A stretch of 64,000 bases of DNA from CAJBIL01 sp044359525 (GTDB lineage Bacteria; Pseudomonadota; Gammaproteobacteria; Burkholderiales; Rhodocyclaceae), in contig JBIKLY010000004.1 of the NCBI GenBank assembly GCA_044359525.1, forward strand, positions 11,845-75,844. Reading direction: 5' to 3'. Below, piece after piece: positions 1-9,464 of the stretch; positions within the stretch are counted from its first letter, which is position 1; the number at the start of each line of letters is the position of its first letter. The notes beneath the pieces are model-generated. The model ran no database searches. It was not told the origin of the DNA and saw only the letters and a program-made list of their open reading frames with translations. The translations under genes and the position numbers were made by a program.

Positions 1-1184
1 ACCTCGCCGACCAGAATGACGTCCGGGTCCTGTCGCATCATCGAACGGATGCCGTTGGCAAAGTCGAGCTTGGCCGCTTCGGCCACCGACGTCTGGCGCA
101 CCAGCGCCATCGGGTATTCGACCGGATCTTCAAGGGTCATGATGTTCACGCCCTCGGAGTTGATGTGGTTGAGTACCGAGTAGAGTGTGGTTGTCTTGCC
201 GCTGCCGGTCGGGCCGGTCACCAGAATGATGCCTTCGGGGCGGGCGATCATCAGCTTGAGCTGGTCGAGCTGTTCGTCCGCGAGCCCCAGGCCTTCGAGC
301 GGCACGATGCCTTTTTGCCGGTCAAGAATGCGCAGGACGATGTTTTCGCCGTGGATTGTCGGTTGTGCGGAAACACGAAAATCGATCTGCCGGCCGCGCA
401 TGTTGAGCGAGATGCGGCCATCCTGCGGCGCGCGTGTTTCGGCGATGTTCATGCCGGAGAGCACCTTGATGCGCACGGCCATCGCCGGCCAGTAGGATTT
501 GTGTAGCGAGCGGATCTGCCGCAGCATGCCGTCGATGCGGTAACGAATACGCAGGAAGCTGGCTTCCGGCTCGAAGTGGATGTCGGAGGCGTCGCGCTTG
601 ACGGCGTCAGTGAGGATCGAGTCGATCAGGCGGACAACCGGCTGACTGTATTCGTCAGACGATGATTGCAGGCCGCGAAAATCGATTTCGCCGGTTTCAA
701 TCTCGTGCAGGATGCCGTCAATTGATAACTCATAACCGTAGTACTGGTCGATCGCCCGGTCGATTTCCGTTTCGCCGGCGAGCAGCGTATCGAGCTCGAT
801 TTCCTCATCGGCCAGCGCACGCACTTTGTCGAGCGCGACGATGTCATTGATGTCGCTGATCGCCACCGTCAGGCGCCGGCTTTCCATGTCGTAGTCGAGC
901 GGCAGCAGGTGGTGGCGTTTGGCCAGATCGCGCGGCACCATTTTCAGGGCGGACGGATCGATGATTGCATTCGATAAATCGACGCTTTGCTTGCCGAGGC
1001 TTTCGGACAGTGCGTCGCGCAGGGTTGCTTCGGAAACAAAACCGAGCGACACGAGCAGCTTGCCGACCGGCTGGTTCGACTTCATCTGCTCAAGCAGCGC
1101 AATGCGCAGCTGATCTTCGCTAAGGATGCCCTTGGCGATCAGGATCTGGCCGAGCGGCCGGTGGTGTGGGACAGGGGCGTTCAT
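1..1184 (-). CDS. mshE: MSHA-type pilus assembly ATPase MshE (GspE/PilB family), 3' end outside window
   Basis: Cytoplasmic secretion ATPase that would power pilus extension. I translated it directly because it runs off the left edge. The ATG at 1184 opens a protein whose first ~60 residues hold two tandem LG-x7-G-x-L type motifs (PLGQILIAKGILSEDQL and a second copy about 29 residues on), the pattern of the c-di-GMP-binding MshEN domain. A GspE core follows, with Walker A GPTGSGKTTT near residue 324 and an Asp box LEDPVEYP; the window cuts it just past MRQDPDVILVGEV. It is the last visible gene of a minus-strand run with mshN, mshL and mshM. Family is certain; assignment to MSHA rather than another type IV/type II system rests on the neighbours. 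Confidence 0.88.
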   Translation of the reverse strand, partial: MNAPVPHHRPLGQILIAKGILSEDQLRIALLEQMKSNQPVGKLLVSLGFVSEATLRDALSESLGKQSVDLSNAIIDPSALKMVPRDLAKRHHLLPLDYDMESRRLTVAISDINDIVALDKVRALADEEIELDTLLAGETEIDRAIDQYYGYELSIDGILHEIETGEIDFRGLQSSSDEYSQPVVRLIDSILTDAVKRDASDIHFEPEASFLRIRYRIDGMLRQIRSLHKSYWPAMAVRIKVLSGMNIAETRAPQDGRISLNMRGRQIDFRVSAQPTIHGENIVLRILDRQKGIVPLEGLGLADEQLDQLKLMIARPEGIILVTGPTGSGKTTTLYSVLNHINSEGVNIMTLEDPVEYPMALVRQTSVAEAAKLDFANGIRSMMRQDPDVILVGE

Positions 1185-1233
1185 CAGTCGATTTTTGGCG
1201 AACGCAAAGGATGGCTATGACAAGGGGCAGGAA

Positions 1234-2496
1234 CTACGGCTGTAATTCGAAGAGACGGCTTTTGACCTGATTCCTGTCGAAAGCAGCGCTGCGCGTTTCG
1301 GCAGCAGTTAGCGCCGACTGATAGTACTGCGCCGCCAGTTTTTTCTGGTGCATATGATCAAGGCTGACGGCCAGATTGAAAAGATAGTCGGCGTTTTCCG
1401 GTTCGCCCGCATGCGCACGAAAATAGGCTTGTTGTGCCTCGCTCCAGCGGCTTTGGCCGGCGTACAGATTGCCGAGCGAAAAGTGCAGGGCCGGGGATTC
1501 CGGCTGGTTGGAAAGCAGAGTTTTCAGGCGGCTTTCTGAAAGCACCGGGTCGCTTTGCCCTTGCAGGTTGATCAGTCCGGCCTTGGCGTTGACGTCTTTT
1601 GGATCGGCTTCCAGAACGCGCAGGTACAGATCGGCTGCTGCATTGAATTGTCCCTGACGCCCGGCAATCGTCGCCAGTCCAAGCAAGGCATCAGTATTCT
1701 TGGCGTCGCTGCGCAGCACTTGTTCGTAGTCACGCCGGGCATCGTTCAGCTTGTTAGCCAGCAGCGCGTCATAGGCTCGATTGAGGATGAGGTTTGGTTT
1801 GGGGAGGCTGCTGCTCAGCCGGACCGGCCCTTCGGGCTGGGCTTGTTGAGGTGCTTCCTGGGCTCTGGGGCGCTCACTCTTTTCGGGAGGTGGCGCAGAG
1901 CTTTCTGCCGGCACTTTTGTCGACTCGACAAGCGGAGGCAGCGATTCCGGCGCCGGTTTTCGCGCCTCGGACGATAACATGACGGGCTGCGCCGGAACTT
2001 GTGGACTCGGCGCGTTGGCGATGGTTTGCATCGGTGCTGCAGGTCTGGCCAGAGCGTTGCTGGACATCGACTGGAACTGCCACCAGAAGTAGCCGCCGAT
2101 CCCCGCCGTTGTGAGGCCGACAAGTCCGAGCAGAAACCATAGCGGTGCGCGGGATTTTGGCGGCTGTTTGACGGCAAAGACGTTGCGTGCTGCGCTGCGC
2201 TCGGCCGCCTCTGTCGTTTCTTGGTTGACCCGGGCGGGCTTTGGTGCGGGTGTCGGCGCTGCCTGGCGTTTTTTCGGTGGCGCTGATATTGAGACGCTTG
2301 CCAGATCGGCGTCGACTGAATCGAGATGTTGCTGCGAGAGGTTTGGCAGCGCTGAGCCGGGCGGCGTGGCAGCGGGCGAGACTGGAAGTAAGGTTAGCTC
2401 GGGAGGGGGCGTTGCGCCAGCAGCGGATGCCGTGCCCTCGCCGGCCTGACGCTTGGCCTCTTCGGCTTTTTTCAGCGCGTCCATGAGGAGGCTCAT
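1234..2496 (-). CDS. mshN: TPR-repeat membrane protein, MshN-like
   Basis: A 420-residue inner-membrane protein. The N-terminus MSLLMDALKKAEEAKRQ is typical of MshN/GspB-like accessory proteins. A proline/alanine-rich linker precedes one transmembrane segment (PLWFLLGLVGLTTAGIGGYF, about residues 120-140), a second Pro-rich stretch, then TPR repeats from about residue 235 to the end. The start codon overlaps the mshL stop by 4 nt, so the two are translationally coupled. The likely role is assembly or scaffolding of the pilus machine in the periplasm. The TPR fold and topology are visible; the MshN name is by position and N-terminal motif. Confidence 0.75.
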   Translation of the reverse strand: MSLLMDALKKAEEAKRQAGEGTASAAGATPPPELTLLPVSPAATPPGSALPNLSQQHLDSVDADLASVSISAPPKKRQAAPTPAPKPARVNQETTEAAERSAARNVFAVKQPPKSRAPLWFLLGLVGLTTAGIGGYFWWQFQSMSSNALARPAAPMQTIANAPSPQVPAQPVMLSSEARKPAPESLPPLVESTKVPAESSAPPPEKSERPRAQEAPQQAQPEGPVRLSSSLPKPNLILNRAYDALLANKLNDARRDYEQVLRSDAKNTDALLGLATIAGRQGQFNAAADLYLRVLEADPKDVNAKAGLINLQGQSDPVLSESRLKTLLSNQPESPALHFSLGNLYAGQSRWSEAQQAYFRAHAGEPENADYLFNLAVSLDHMHQKKLAAQYYQSALTAAETRSAAFDRNQVKSRLFELQP

Positions 2497-4307
2497 TTGA
2501 GGGGCCCTTGACTGGGGATCGAGAAAGGCTGATAAACCGCATCGGTTTTGAAGAAGTCCTTGCCGGGAAGCGCGCCTTTGAAGCTGCTGAGGTCGCCATC
2601 AACTGACGCCTCTTTGATGATGGTTGGGCGAATGAAAACGACCAATTCCGTTTTTGCCGAGGCGTTATTGCGTACGTTGAAAATTTCGCCAACCAGCGGG
2701 ATTTCGCCCAATATAGGGAAGCGGCCTGTTTTGTTGTCCTGGCGATCTTCCATCAGGCCGCCAAGGACGGCGATCTCGCCGCTGCTCATGCGCATGACCG
2801 ATTCCATTTCGCGGGTGCGAATTTGCGGAACCCTGTTCGGGATCGTCAGCGCAGGGTTTGGATCAGGCACATACTGCGAGACACTTGAAATCGAGGGACG
2901 GACATTCAGGGTGACGACGTCGGTTTCGCTGATTTGAGCAAAAATACTCATGAAAAAACCGACAGAAACCGATTGCGGTGTTGTCGTTGTGGCAGATGCT
3001 GCCCCGGTCGTTGGCCCGGCCGGAACGACTGTCTGTTCAACCCTGAAAAAGACGATATCTTCCGATACCTTTAGCGTTGCTGACTGGTTGTTGAGGACCG
3101 TCAGTTTTGGGCTGGACAGCACCTTGACGGTGCCGAAAGCCTGCAGCATGTTCAGGTTTACGGTCAGTGCGCTCGCCGGGTTGAGATATCTTAGCGTGAA
3201 GGGAGAAATCGCCGCCGGCACGTTCGAGCTTGTTGAGGGGAGTTGCTCCATGGAAAAACCGCCACCTATGGTTTTCCAGTCAATCCCCTGCTGGTACCCG
3301 TCGCTCAGTGCAACCTCGACGATTGTCGCTTCAATGAGAACCTGGCGGCGTGCGCTGCCCATGATCCGGTCGACAAACTCCTGCACTTTTTCGTGCTGAC
3401 GGGCCGTGGCGCGAACGGTAATGACACCGGATTCCGGGCTGGAAATCACGGAAGCCGCTTCGCGAAAAGTCATGCGTTTAATCAAGGTCGCACCACTATT
3501 CTGAAGCGCTGCCGGGTTCGGGCTGCCCGCGAGTGTCTGATTGACCTGGCTGCCCCGGGCCGCATTGACGGTTGCTGGTGCGGATCCGGTGCCGCTTGTG
3601 CTCTGCGACGTACTCTGTTCCATCACTGTTTCGGTTGAGCCTTCCGGGAAAATCTTGTCGGTTTCGTGCAGCAAATCCTTGATGTTTTTCTCGAGCGTTT
3701 CCCAGAAACGGTTTTTCGACTTGTTTTCGATCTGGATGCGCGAGGTATTGCCACCGGCGGCTGAGCCGCCACCGGCTGTGGCAAGTGCGCTAGTGGAAAT
3801 TTGCGTATTTGTTGACAAGTTGCTCGTGACATCGCGCGACATGTTGACGTAGTCAATCTTGTAATTCTTGAGGTAGGGCGAATCGGGCATGACAGCAAGG
3901 TTGGGACCGTCGAGCTCAAAGCGCATATCAACCTGCTTGGCAATACGGGTCAGCAGTTGCGGCAGCGTCTGGTCAATGGCGTTCAGGCTGACATAGCCGA
4001 TGATTCCAGGGTGAATGTCTACGTTCAGCTTGGCGTCACGCGCGAGCGCGAAGAGCAGGTCATGAACCTTGACGTTGTTGACCACCACGCTATAGGTCTC
4101 GGTCTTCCCGGCCGCTTTGGGCCTGGGTAGCGAGAAGTTCTGCTGGACGGGTTGCGGTATGGCGCCTTGTGTTTTTACAACATCGTCTTTTTGCAGATGT
4201 CCAGCCGACGGACCTCCGCTCAGGGTCGAGGGCGTGCAGCCAGAGAGGAAAATTGCTGTCAGGGTGACGCAAAGAATTCGCAGCAGCATACTCTGGCTCG
4301 ATTCCAT
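2493..4307 (-). CDS. mshL: MSHA-type outer-membrane secretin MshL, lipoprotein
   Basis: Outer-membrane secretin through which the pilus would exit. I start it at the ATG at 4307, not at a TTG 42 nt upstream, because this leaves a normal lipoprotein signal with lipobox LSGC about 24 residues in. An STN-type N domain (YSVVVNNVKVHDLLFALARD) is followed by a Ser/Thr/Gly-rich linker and the secretin domain (RQVLIEATIVEVALSDGY, then VLSSPKLTVLNNQSA, then MRMSSGEIAVLGGLMEDR). Length is about 604 residues. It lies between mshM and mshN on the same strand. A TTG or a later ATG (4289) start cannot be excluded. Confidence 0.88.
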   Translation of the reverse strand: MESSQSMLLRILCVTLTAIFLSGCTPSTLSGGPSAGHLQKDDVVKTQGAIPQPVQQNFSLPRPKAAGKTETYSVVVNNVKVHDLLFALARDAKLNVDIHPGIIGYVSLNAIDQTLPQLLTRIAKQVDMRFELDGPNLAVMPDSPYLKNYKIDYVNMSRDVTSNLSTNTQISTSALATAGGGSAAGGNTSRIQIENKSKNRFWETLEKNIKDLLHETDKIFPEGSTETVMEQSTSQSTSGTGSAPATVNAARGSQVNQTLAGSPNPAALQNSGATLIKRMTFREAASVISSPESGVITVRATARQHEKVQEFVDRIMGSARRQVLIEATIVEVALSDGYQQGIDWKTIGGGFSMEQLPSTSSNVPAAISPFTLRYLNPASALTVNLNMLQAFGTVKVLSSPKLTVLNNQSATLKVSEDIVFFRVEQTVVPAGPTTGAASATTTTPQSVSVGFFMSIFAQISETDVVTLNVRPSISSVSQYVPDPNPALTIPNRVPQIRTREMESVMRMSSGEIAVLGGLMEDRQDNKTGRFPILGEIPLVGEIFNVRNNASAKTELVVFIRPTIIKEASVDGDLSSFKGALPGKDFFKTDAVYQPFSIPSQGPLK

Positions 4308-4403
4308 GATATTTTCGTTTAATGATACCACGTTAAAAAGCTTTCGCAACTCAATGATTTGTATTGAGTTAAATGCGGTATTGCACCGCCTGTGTTGTCA
4401 GTA

Positions 4404-5789
4404 TTAGCGAAGCTTGCTGGTAGGTCGGACGTAGGGCCGGCCCGAACGAACTGCTTCTGGAAGCGCAGTCATGGCTGCGTTGGCGGCTTCACGACTTGGG
4501 TAGTCCCCATAAATAACGCCAAGCTTGTCGCGACCGCTCAGATTCGAACGGTAAACCCGTAGCTGTTGAGGGTCGAGCAGTTTGCTCGTGTTTTCGACAA
4601 AATTCTCGACTTTTTGCTGGCTGGCCGTTTCGGTGCTCAGTAACTGAATGAAGTAGTGGGCGTCCGGTGTCTTTTTAAGCCATTCGTCAGTGGCAGTGAT
4701 GCGCTCGGCGAGAGAGGGCGGGGCTTCTGCTGCGGGCCCCGGTAGTGTTGGCACGACCGCCACTGGCAGGCTCTCCGGCGGCGATGGGGCAGGGGGAGGC
4801 GTCGCAGCCGGTGGCGCAATGGCCGTCGCTTCGGCGGCCGGCGGGGCGACGGATGGCTTTGTCGGGGTGCTTGCTCCTCCCGGTGCCGAATGACTTCCGG
4901 CCAGATAGGCCAGACCGGCAACGGCGAGGACGGCGGTGCCAGCGCCGATCCAGGCCCACGGCCTGGCGCTGCCGTCACGCATGGGTTTGAACTGGGCATC
5001 GCGGATCGCGGCCTTGACCTGCTTGTTGTCAATCTGGTGGCTGCCTTCGGAAAAAGCCGAAAGCAAAGCCTTGTCCGCCAGGATGTTGATGCGTCGGGTC
5101 AGCCCTTCGGAGGCTTGGCTGATCAGTTGAATGGCGCCGGGTGTGAACAGGTCGGGGCCGTGATAGCCGGCCGCGCGGATGCGAAACATCAGGTAGGCGG
5201 GAATGTCGCTGCGCCGCAATGGTTCGAGTGCAAAGTTATGGGTGATCCGTTCCTTCAACTGGCGCATGCTCGTATCGCTCAGTCGCTCGTCGAGCTCTGG
5301 CTGTCCGAAGAGCACGATTTGCAGTAGCTTGTGCCGGTTGGATTCGAGATTGGAGAGCAGGCGGATTTCTTCGAGCGTTTCCGGCGGCATGGCGTGCGCC
5401 TCGTCGATCAGGACCACGACCTGGCGACCGCTGGCGTAGATTTCGAGCAGGCGTTCCTGCAGGCTGCGCAGCAACAGGTGAGCACGACTGTCGGGAAGTG
5501 GTGTGCCAAGCTCGTCGGCGATTGCGTAGAGGATTTCCTCGCGCGACAGCGAAGGGTTGGCGAGGTAGACCGTTTCAACCTGCTCGGGCAGTTTTTCCAG
5601 CAGCATCCGGCAGAGCATGGTTTTGCCGCTGCCCACTTCGCCACTGACCTTGACGATGCCTTCGTCGTGCGTGATCGCGTAGATCAGGGCTTCGAGCGTC
5701 GCACCCCGGCTGGCGCCGGCGAAAAAAAATTCGGTATGCGGTGTGATGCGGAATGGCGACTCACGCAATCCGAAGTGTTCGAGATACAT
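4404..5789 (-). CDS. mshM: ExeA/MshM-type AAA ATPase with C-terminal SPOR-like domain
   Basis: ATPase of the ExeA/GspA/MshM group, thought to help insert the secretin through the peptidoglycan. Visible features are Walker A GEVGSGKTML, Walker B VVVLIDEAH, a predicted single membrane segment (WAWIGAGTAVLAVAGLAYLAG), a Pro/Ala-rich linker and a C-terminal stretch beginning HYFIQLLSTE that resembles a peptidoglycan-binding SPOR repeat. AAGGAG lies 5 nt before the ATG at 5789, so I prefer this to a GTG one codon upstream. The ATG overlaps the preceding regulator stop by one base (TGATG). The SPOR call is by eye and less certain than the ATPase. Confidence 0.82.
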   Translation of the reverse strand: MYLEHFGLRESPFRITPHTEFFFAGASRGATLEALIYAITHDEGIVKVSGEVGSGKTMLCRMLLEKLPEQVETVYLANPSLSREEILYAIADELGTPLPDSRAHLLLRSLQERLLEIYASGRQVVVLIDEAHAMPPETLEEIRLLSNLESNRHKLLQIVLFGQPELDERLSDTSMRQLKERITHNFALEPLRRSDIPAYLMFRIRAAGYHGPDLFTPGAIQLISQASEGLTRRINILADKALLSAFSEGSHQIDNKQVKAAIRDAQFKPMRDGSARPWAWIGAGTAVLAVAGLAYLAGSHSAPGGASTPTKPSVAPPAAEATAIAPPAATPPPAPSPPESLPVAVVPTLPGPAAEAPPSLAERITATDEWLKKTPDAHYFIQLLSTETASQQKVENFVENTSKLLDPQQLRVYRSNLSGRDKLGVIYGDYPSREAANAAMTALPEAVRSGRPYVRPTSKLR

Positions 5790-7246
5790 CACAGCTCCTT
5801 GAGAAAGGATTCCATACGGTTGTACAGCGTTGTCCGGTTGATGCCGAGCAGGCGTGCGGCCTGGCTTACGTTGCCGTGGGCCAGTTTCAGCGCGGCATCG
5901 ATGTAGCTGCGCTCGGTTTCCCCAAGCATTACGTCGAGGTTGAAGGGCTCCGGCAACTGCAGGCGCCGTATCGCTGAATCGATGATGCTGTCGTTGCTGT
6001 GTTCGATGTTTTGGCGATGCGCGGCAGGCGCAACCGGTTCGTCCTGCAGGTCAAGTTCGGGCTCAAGCATTGTGCCTGATACGGTTTGTCCGGGGTATTT
6101 TGCCGTCAGGCGAATGCTGATATTGCGCAATTCACGGACATTGCCGGGAAAGCTGTAACGCAACCAAAGATCCTGTGCTTCATCAGAAAGTGAAAACGGC
6201 GCCTGCCGGATCTGCTCGGCATACAGCTGACGAAAATGCTCAAGGAGAAGTAGCTTATCGTCCTCCATCTCGCGTAGCGGCGGCACATTGATCGAAAACA
6301 CCGATAGCCGGTGGTAAAGGTCGGCGCGAAAATTTCCGCTGCGGATTTCCTTGCGCAAATCACGGTTGGTGGCGGCGAGAATACGGGCTTGGCTGATGCG
6401 TTTCTGCGTTTCGCCAACACGCTGATATTCGCCGTTTTCGAGAACGCGGAGCAGCTTTGCCTGCAGCTCAAGCGGCAGCTCGCCGATCTCGTCAAGAAAC
6501 AGCGTGCCGTCAGCCGCATCCTCGAAGTAACCTGATTTTGCCGACGTGGCGCCGGTGAATGCGCCCTTGGCATAGCCAAACAGGGTGGGCTCGACCAGGC
6601 TTGGTGAGATGGCCGCGCAGTTAAGTGCGAAAAAAGGCTTGCTGCGGCGACGGGTTTCCTGATGCAGCGACACGTTGGCGATGATTTCCTTGCCGCTCCC
6701 GGATTCCCCTTCAATAAGTACCGGGAAGGGCGAGTCGGCATATTGTTGAAGCTGTGCCCGCAGTTTCTGCATGGGCGGGCTGTTGCCGATCAGTGGCGAT
6801 GTGCCGGTATTCTGTAGCTGTTTTGCATCGAGGGCGCGGAAGGACAGTGCGCGCCACAATACGGATTTCAGCTCGCCCGGATTACATGGTTTTGCAACAA
6901 AGTCCGCAGCGCCCAGAGTGCGTGCGTGGCGGGCATTGCTTTCGTCACTCTGGCCGGAAAGTACGACGATCCTGATTTCCGGCGATATTTTTATCAACTC
7001 GGAAATTAGCGCAAATCCTTCGTCCGGCCGGTGCGGAAACGGCGGCAGGCCGAGGTCGACGAGCGCCAACTCCGGCGCGTGGCGCAGTTGCCTCAGCAAG
7101 CCGGCGCAGTGTTGCCGGGAGTGGCTGGTAATGATTTCAAAGCTCGGGCTGAGTGACAAACTCAGGGTGTCGGAAATCAGCGGGTCGTCATCGACGATAA
7201 GCAGAAGCGGTTTTTCTTGCAGGGATAGGTTCGGGATGCTGGTCAT
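5789..7246 (-). CDS. Sigma-54-dependent response regulator (REC-AAA-Fis)
   Basis: NtrC-family transcription activator of 485 residues. The receiver domain (LLLIVDDDP, likely phospho-acceptor Asp in LALVDLGLP) is followed by an AAA+ domain with GESGSGKE, the sigma-54 contact loop GAFTGA and LFLDEIGELP, and a Fis-type helix-turn-helix (GNVSQAARLLGINRTTLYNR). It is the first gene of the minus-strand msh operon and runs directly into mshM, suggesting that it controls pilus or surface genes. No partner histidine kinase is adjacent. Its target promoters are not identifiable here. Confidence 0.85.
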   Translation of the reverse strand: MTSIPNLSLQEKPLLLIVDDDPLISDTLSLSLSPSFEIITSHSRQHCAGLLRQLRHAPELALVDLGLPPFPHRPDEGFALISELIKISPEIRIVVLSGQSDESNARHARTLGAADFVAKPCNPGELKSVLWRALSFRALDAKQLQNTGTSPLIGNSPPMQKLRAQLQQYADSPFPVLIEGESGSGKEIIANVSLHQETRRRSKPFFALNCAAISPSLVEPTLFGYAKGAFTGATSAKSGYFEDAADGTLFLDEIGELPLELQAKLLRVLENGEYQRVGETQKRISQARILAATNRDLRKEIRSGNFRADLYHRLSVFSINVPPLREMEDDKLLLLEHFRQLYAEQIRQAPFSLSDEAQDLWLRYSFPGNVRELRNISIRLTAKYPGQTVSGTMLEPELDLQDEPVAPAAHRQNIEHSNDSIIDSAIRRLQLPEPFNLDVMLGETERSYIDAALKLAHGNVSQAARLLGINRTTLYNRMESFLKEL

Positions 7247-7378
7247 GAAAAGTCTGTCGTCATTCCGAAAAGGGCGTTTTTCCTATTATTCCACAATTGT
7301 ATAAGCGTGTAATTATTAACGGATTGCGGGAATCTCTTCAGGTATAATCGCCCGTCAAATTTGCCGTGGGATACCGCA

Positions 7379-8191
7379 GTGCCAGCCGATAATCTGGTCA
7401 AAATCAGTGATCTTAATTTCGCTTACGATGAGCGATCGATCCTCAATGGAATCAATATGGAGATTCCCCGGGGCAAGGTCGTTGCGATCATGGGCGGGTC
7501 CGGTTGCGGGAAAACAACCTTGCTGCGCCTGATCGGCGGGCAGCTCAAGCCAAGTTCCGGCGATGTGCTGGTTGAAGGACGTTCCGTGCCGCGCATGGGG
7601 CACGATGAGCTGTACGCGCTGCGCCGGCGCATGGGCATGCTTTTCCAGTTCGGGGCCTTGTTTACTGACATTTCGGTTTTCGACAACGTCGCTTATCAGA
7701 TGCGCGAGCACACCAGCCTGCCCGAAGAGCTGATTCGCGACATGACCCTGATGAAGCTCAATGCCGTCGGCCTGCGCGGTGCGCAGGACCTGATGCCGGG
7801 TGAGCTTTCCGGCGGCATGGCACGTCGCGTTGCCTTGGCTCGGGCAATTGCGCTGGATCCAATGCTGATCATGTACGACGAGCCATTTACCGGCCTCGAT
7901 CCGATTTCGCTGGGTGTGATCGGACAGTTGATCCGCAAGCTTAACGACGCTTTGGGTGCGACCTCCATTATGGTAACGCACGATATTCACGAGTCCTTGC
8001 TGATCGTTGACTACATTTATTTCATGTCGGGCGGCCGTGTTGTTGCACAAGGTACGCCGGATGAAATCCGGGCGTCCACAGACCCGTTTGTACATCAGTT
8101 CGTCTTTGCGGAAGCAGATGGCCCTGTGCCCTTCCATTATCCGGCGGCCCCGTTCGACCAGGATCTGTTGCGCGGCGGTGCGCATGGCTAA
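7379..8191 (+). CDS. mlaF: MlaF, ATPase of the Mla phospholipid transporter
   Basis: ATP-binding subunit of the MlaFEDB inner-membrane complex that moves glycerophospholipids between inner and outer membranes. Walker A GGSGCGKTT (about residues 39-47), signature LSGGMARR and Walker B LIMYDEPFTGLDP are present. I choose GTG at 7379 because GGGA sits 7 nt upstream; a TTG at 7361 would add six residues. A TATAAT at 7343-7348 is a possible -10 box, though I see no convincing -35. The gene is divergent from the msh operon and overlaps mlaE by 8 nt. Confidence 0.92.
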   Translation: MPADNLVKISDLNFAYDERSILNGINMEIPRGKVVAIMGGSGCGKTTLLRLIGGQLKPSSGDVLVEGRSVPRMGHDELYALRRRMGMLFQFGALFTDISVFDNVAYQMREHTSLPEELIRDMTLMKLNAVGLRGAQDLMPGELSGGMARRVALARAIALDPMLIMYDEPFTGLDPISLGVIGQLIRKLNDALGATSIMVTHDIHESLLIVDYIYFMSGGRVVAQGTPDEIRASTDPFVHQFVFAEADGPVPFHYPAAPFDQDLLRGGAHG

Positions 8192-8978
8192 GCGGATACT
8201 TGAGGTAATCGCCGGCTTGGGGCACCGGGTCAACGGCGCTTTGCAGCGGCTTGGTTTTGCCGCACGTTTTTTCGTGATGCTGCTGGTTTACTCCGGGCAG
8301 TCCTTCCGGCGCATTCATCTGACGATCCGTGAAATCTTTTTTTCCGGCGTGCTTTCGCTGTTGATCATTCTTGTCTCAGGGCTTTTTGTCGGCCTGGTGC
8401 TGGGCCTGCAGGGCTACGAAACCTTGCAGCGTTACGGATCCTCCGAGGCGCTCGGCGTTCTCGTCGCGCTATCGCTGACCCGGGAGCTTGGTCCGGTCGT
8501 CGCCGGTCTGCTCTTTGCCTCGCGGGCAGGGTCGTCGGTCACTGCGGAAATCGGTCTGATGAAGGCGACCGAACAGCTGACGGCGATGGACATGATGGCG
8601 GTCAACCCGATGGCGCGCATCGTCGCCCCACGGTTCTGGGGTGGTGTGATATCGATGCCGTTCCTGGCGGCAATGTTTTCTGCGATGGGTGTTTTTGGCG
8701 GCTATCTGATTGGTGTTGTTTTTATTGGTGTTGATGAAGGGGCCTTCTGGTCGCAGATGCAAGCCTCGGTTGATTTTCACCATGATGTCCTGAATGGTGT
8801 GATCAAGAGTTTTGTCTTCGGCGTCGCGGTTTCCCTGATTGCCGTTTTCGAGGGGTATGACTCGATCCCGACTGCTGAAGGCGTGTCACGCGCCATTACG
8901 CGGACGGTGGTGAATTCGGCGCTGGCAATCCTGGCGCTGGACTTCGTGTTGACCTCCTTCATGTTCCGGGGGCTTTGA
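8184..8978 (+). CDS. mlaE: MlaE, permease of the Mla phospholipid transporter
   Basis: Inner-membrane permease (MlaE/YrbE family) of 264 residues. Hydrophobic segments include SGVLSLLIILVSGLFVGLVL and the conserved block LTRELGPVVAGLLFASRAGS, followed by AEIGLMKATEQLTAMDMM. The ATG at 8184 lies inside the end of mlaF, so the two are translationally coupled. The frame is open further upstream, but that extension overlaps mlaF and does not look like protein. Length matches the family. Confidence 0.93.
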   Translation: MAKRILEVIAGLGHRVNGALQRLGFAARFFVMLLVYSGQSFRRIHLTIREIFFSGVLSLLIILVSGLFVGLVLGLQGYETLQRYGSSEALGVLVALSLTRELGPVVAGLLFASRAGSSVTAEIGLMKATEQLTAMDMMAVNPMARIVAPRFWGGVISMPFLAAMFSAMGVFGGYLIGVVFIGVDEGAFWSQMQASVDFHHDVLNGVIKSFVFGVAVSLIAVFEGYDSIPTAEGVSRAITRTVVNSALAILALDFVLTSFMFRGL

Positions 8979-9448
8979 TGAATCGTAAGTTGCTCGACCT
9001 ATGGGTCGGTTTTTTTGTTGCCATCGGCATTGCCGCACTGTTGTTTTTAGCACTAAAAGTAGGAAATCTCTCGGCTTCAAACTTCCTGGAGACTTACCCG
9101 CTGGCTGCCAAGTTTGATAACATCGGGGGCCTGAAGGTCCGTGGTCCGGTGAAAAGTGCCGGTGTGGTAGTCGGTCGAGTGTCGGATATCCGCTTCGATC
9201 CGAAAACCTACGAAGCGGTAGTGACGCTCAATATTGATGCCCGCTATCAGTTTCCCAAGGATACTTTTGCGTCGATCCTGACATCGGGCTTGCTCGGTGA
9301 GCAGTATGTCGGGTTGGACGCGGGCGGGGATGAAAAGATGCTGAAGGTTGGCGACGTGATCGCCAAAACACAGTCGGCCGTCGTGCTGGAGAAGTTGATC
9401 AGTCAGTTCATGTTCAACAAGGCAGCTGACGGACCGGATAAGAAATAG
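8978..9448 (+). CDS. mlaD: MlaD, MCE-domain substrate-binding subunit
   Basis: Membrane-anchored MCE protein of 156 residues, expected to form a hexameric ring on the periplasmic side of MlaFEB. One N-terminal transmembrane helix (LWVGFFVAIGIAALLFLALKVG) precedes the MCE domain (FDNIGGLKVRGPVKSAGVVVGRV). The start overlaps the mlaE stop by one base (TGATG). The C-terminal tail is short, as in other MlaD proteins. Confidence 0.93.
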   Translation: MNRKLLDLWVGFFVAIGIAALLFLALKVGNLSASNFLETYPLAAKFDNIGGLKVRGPVKSAGVVVGRVSDIRFDPKTYEAVVTLNIDARYQFPKDTFASILTSGLLGEQYVGLDAGGDEKMLKVGDVIAKTQSAVVLEKLISQFMFNKAADGPDKK

Positions 9449-9464
9449 AACGAAAGGATCGTTT

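Noticed and set aside
7815..7840. TGGCAC-N-TTGC sigma-54 promoter-like match
   Set aside because: It lies inside mlaF coding sequence at the ABC signature motif and has no gene start downstream at promoter distance.
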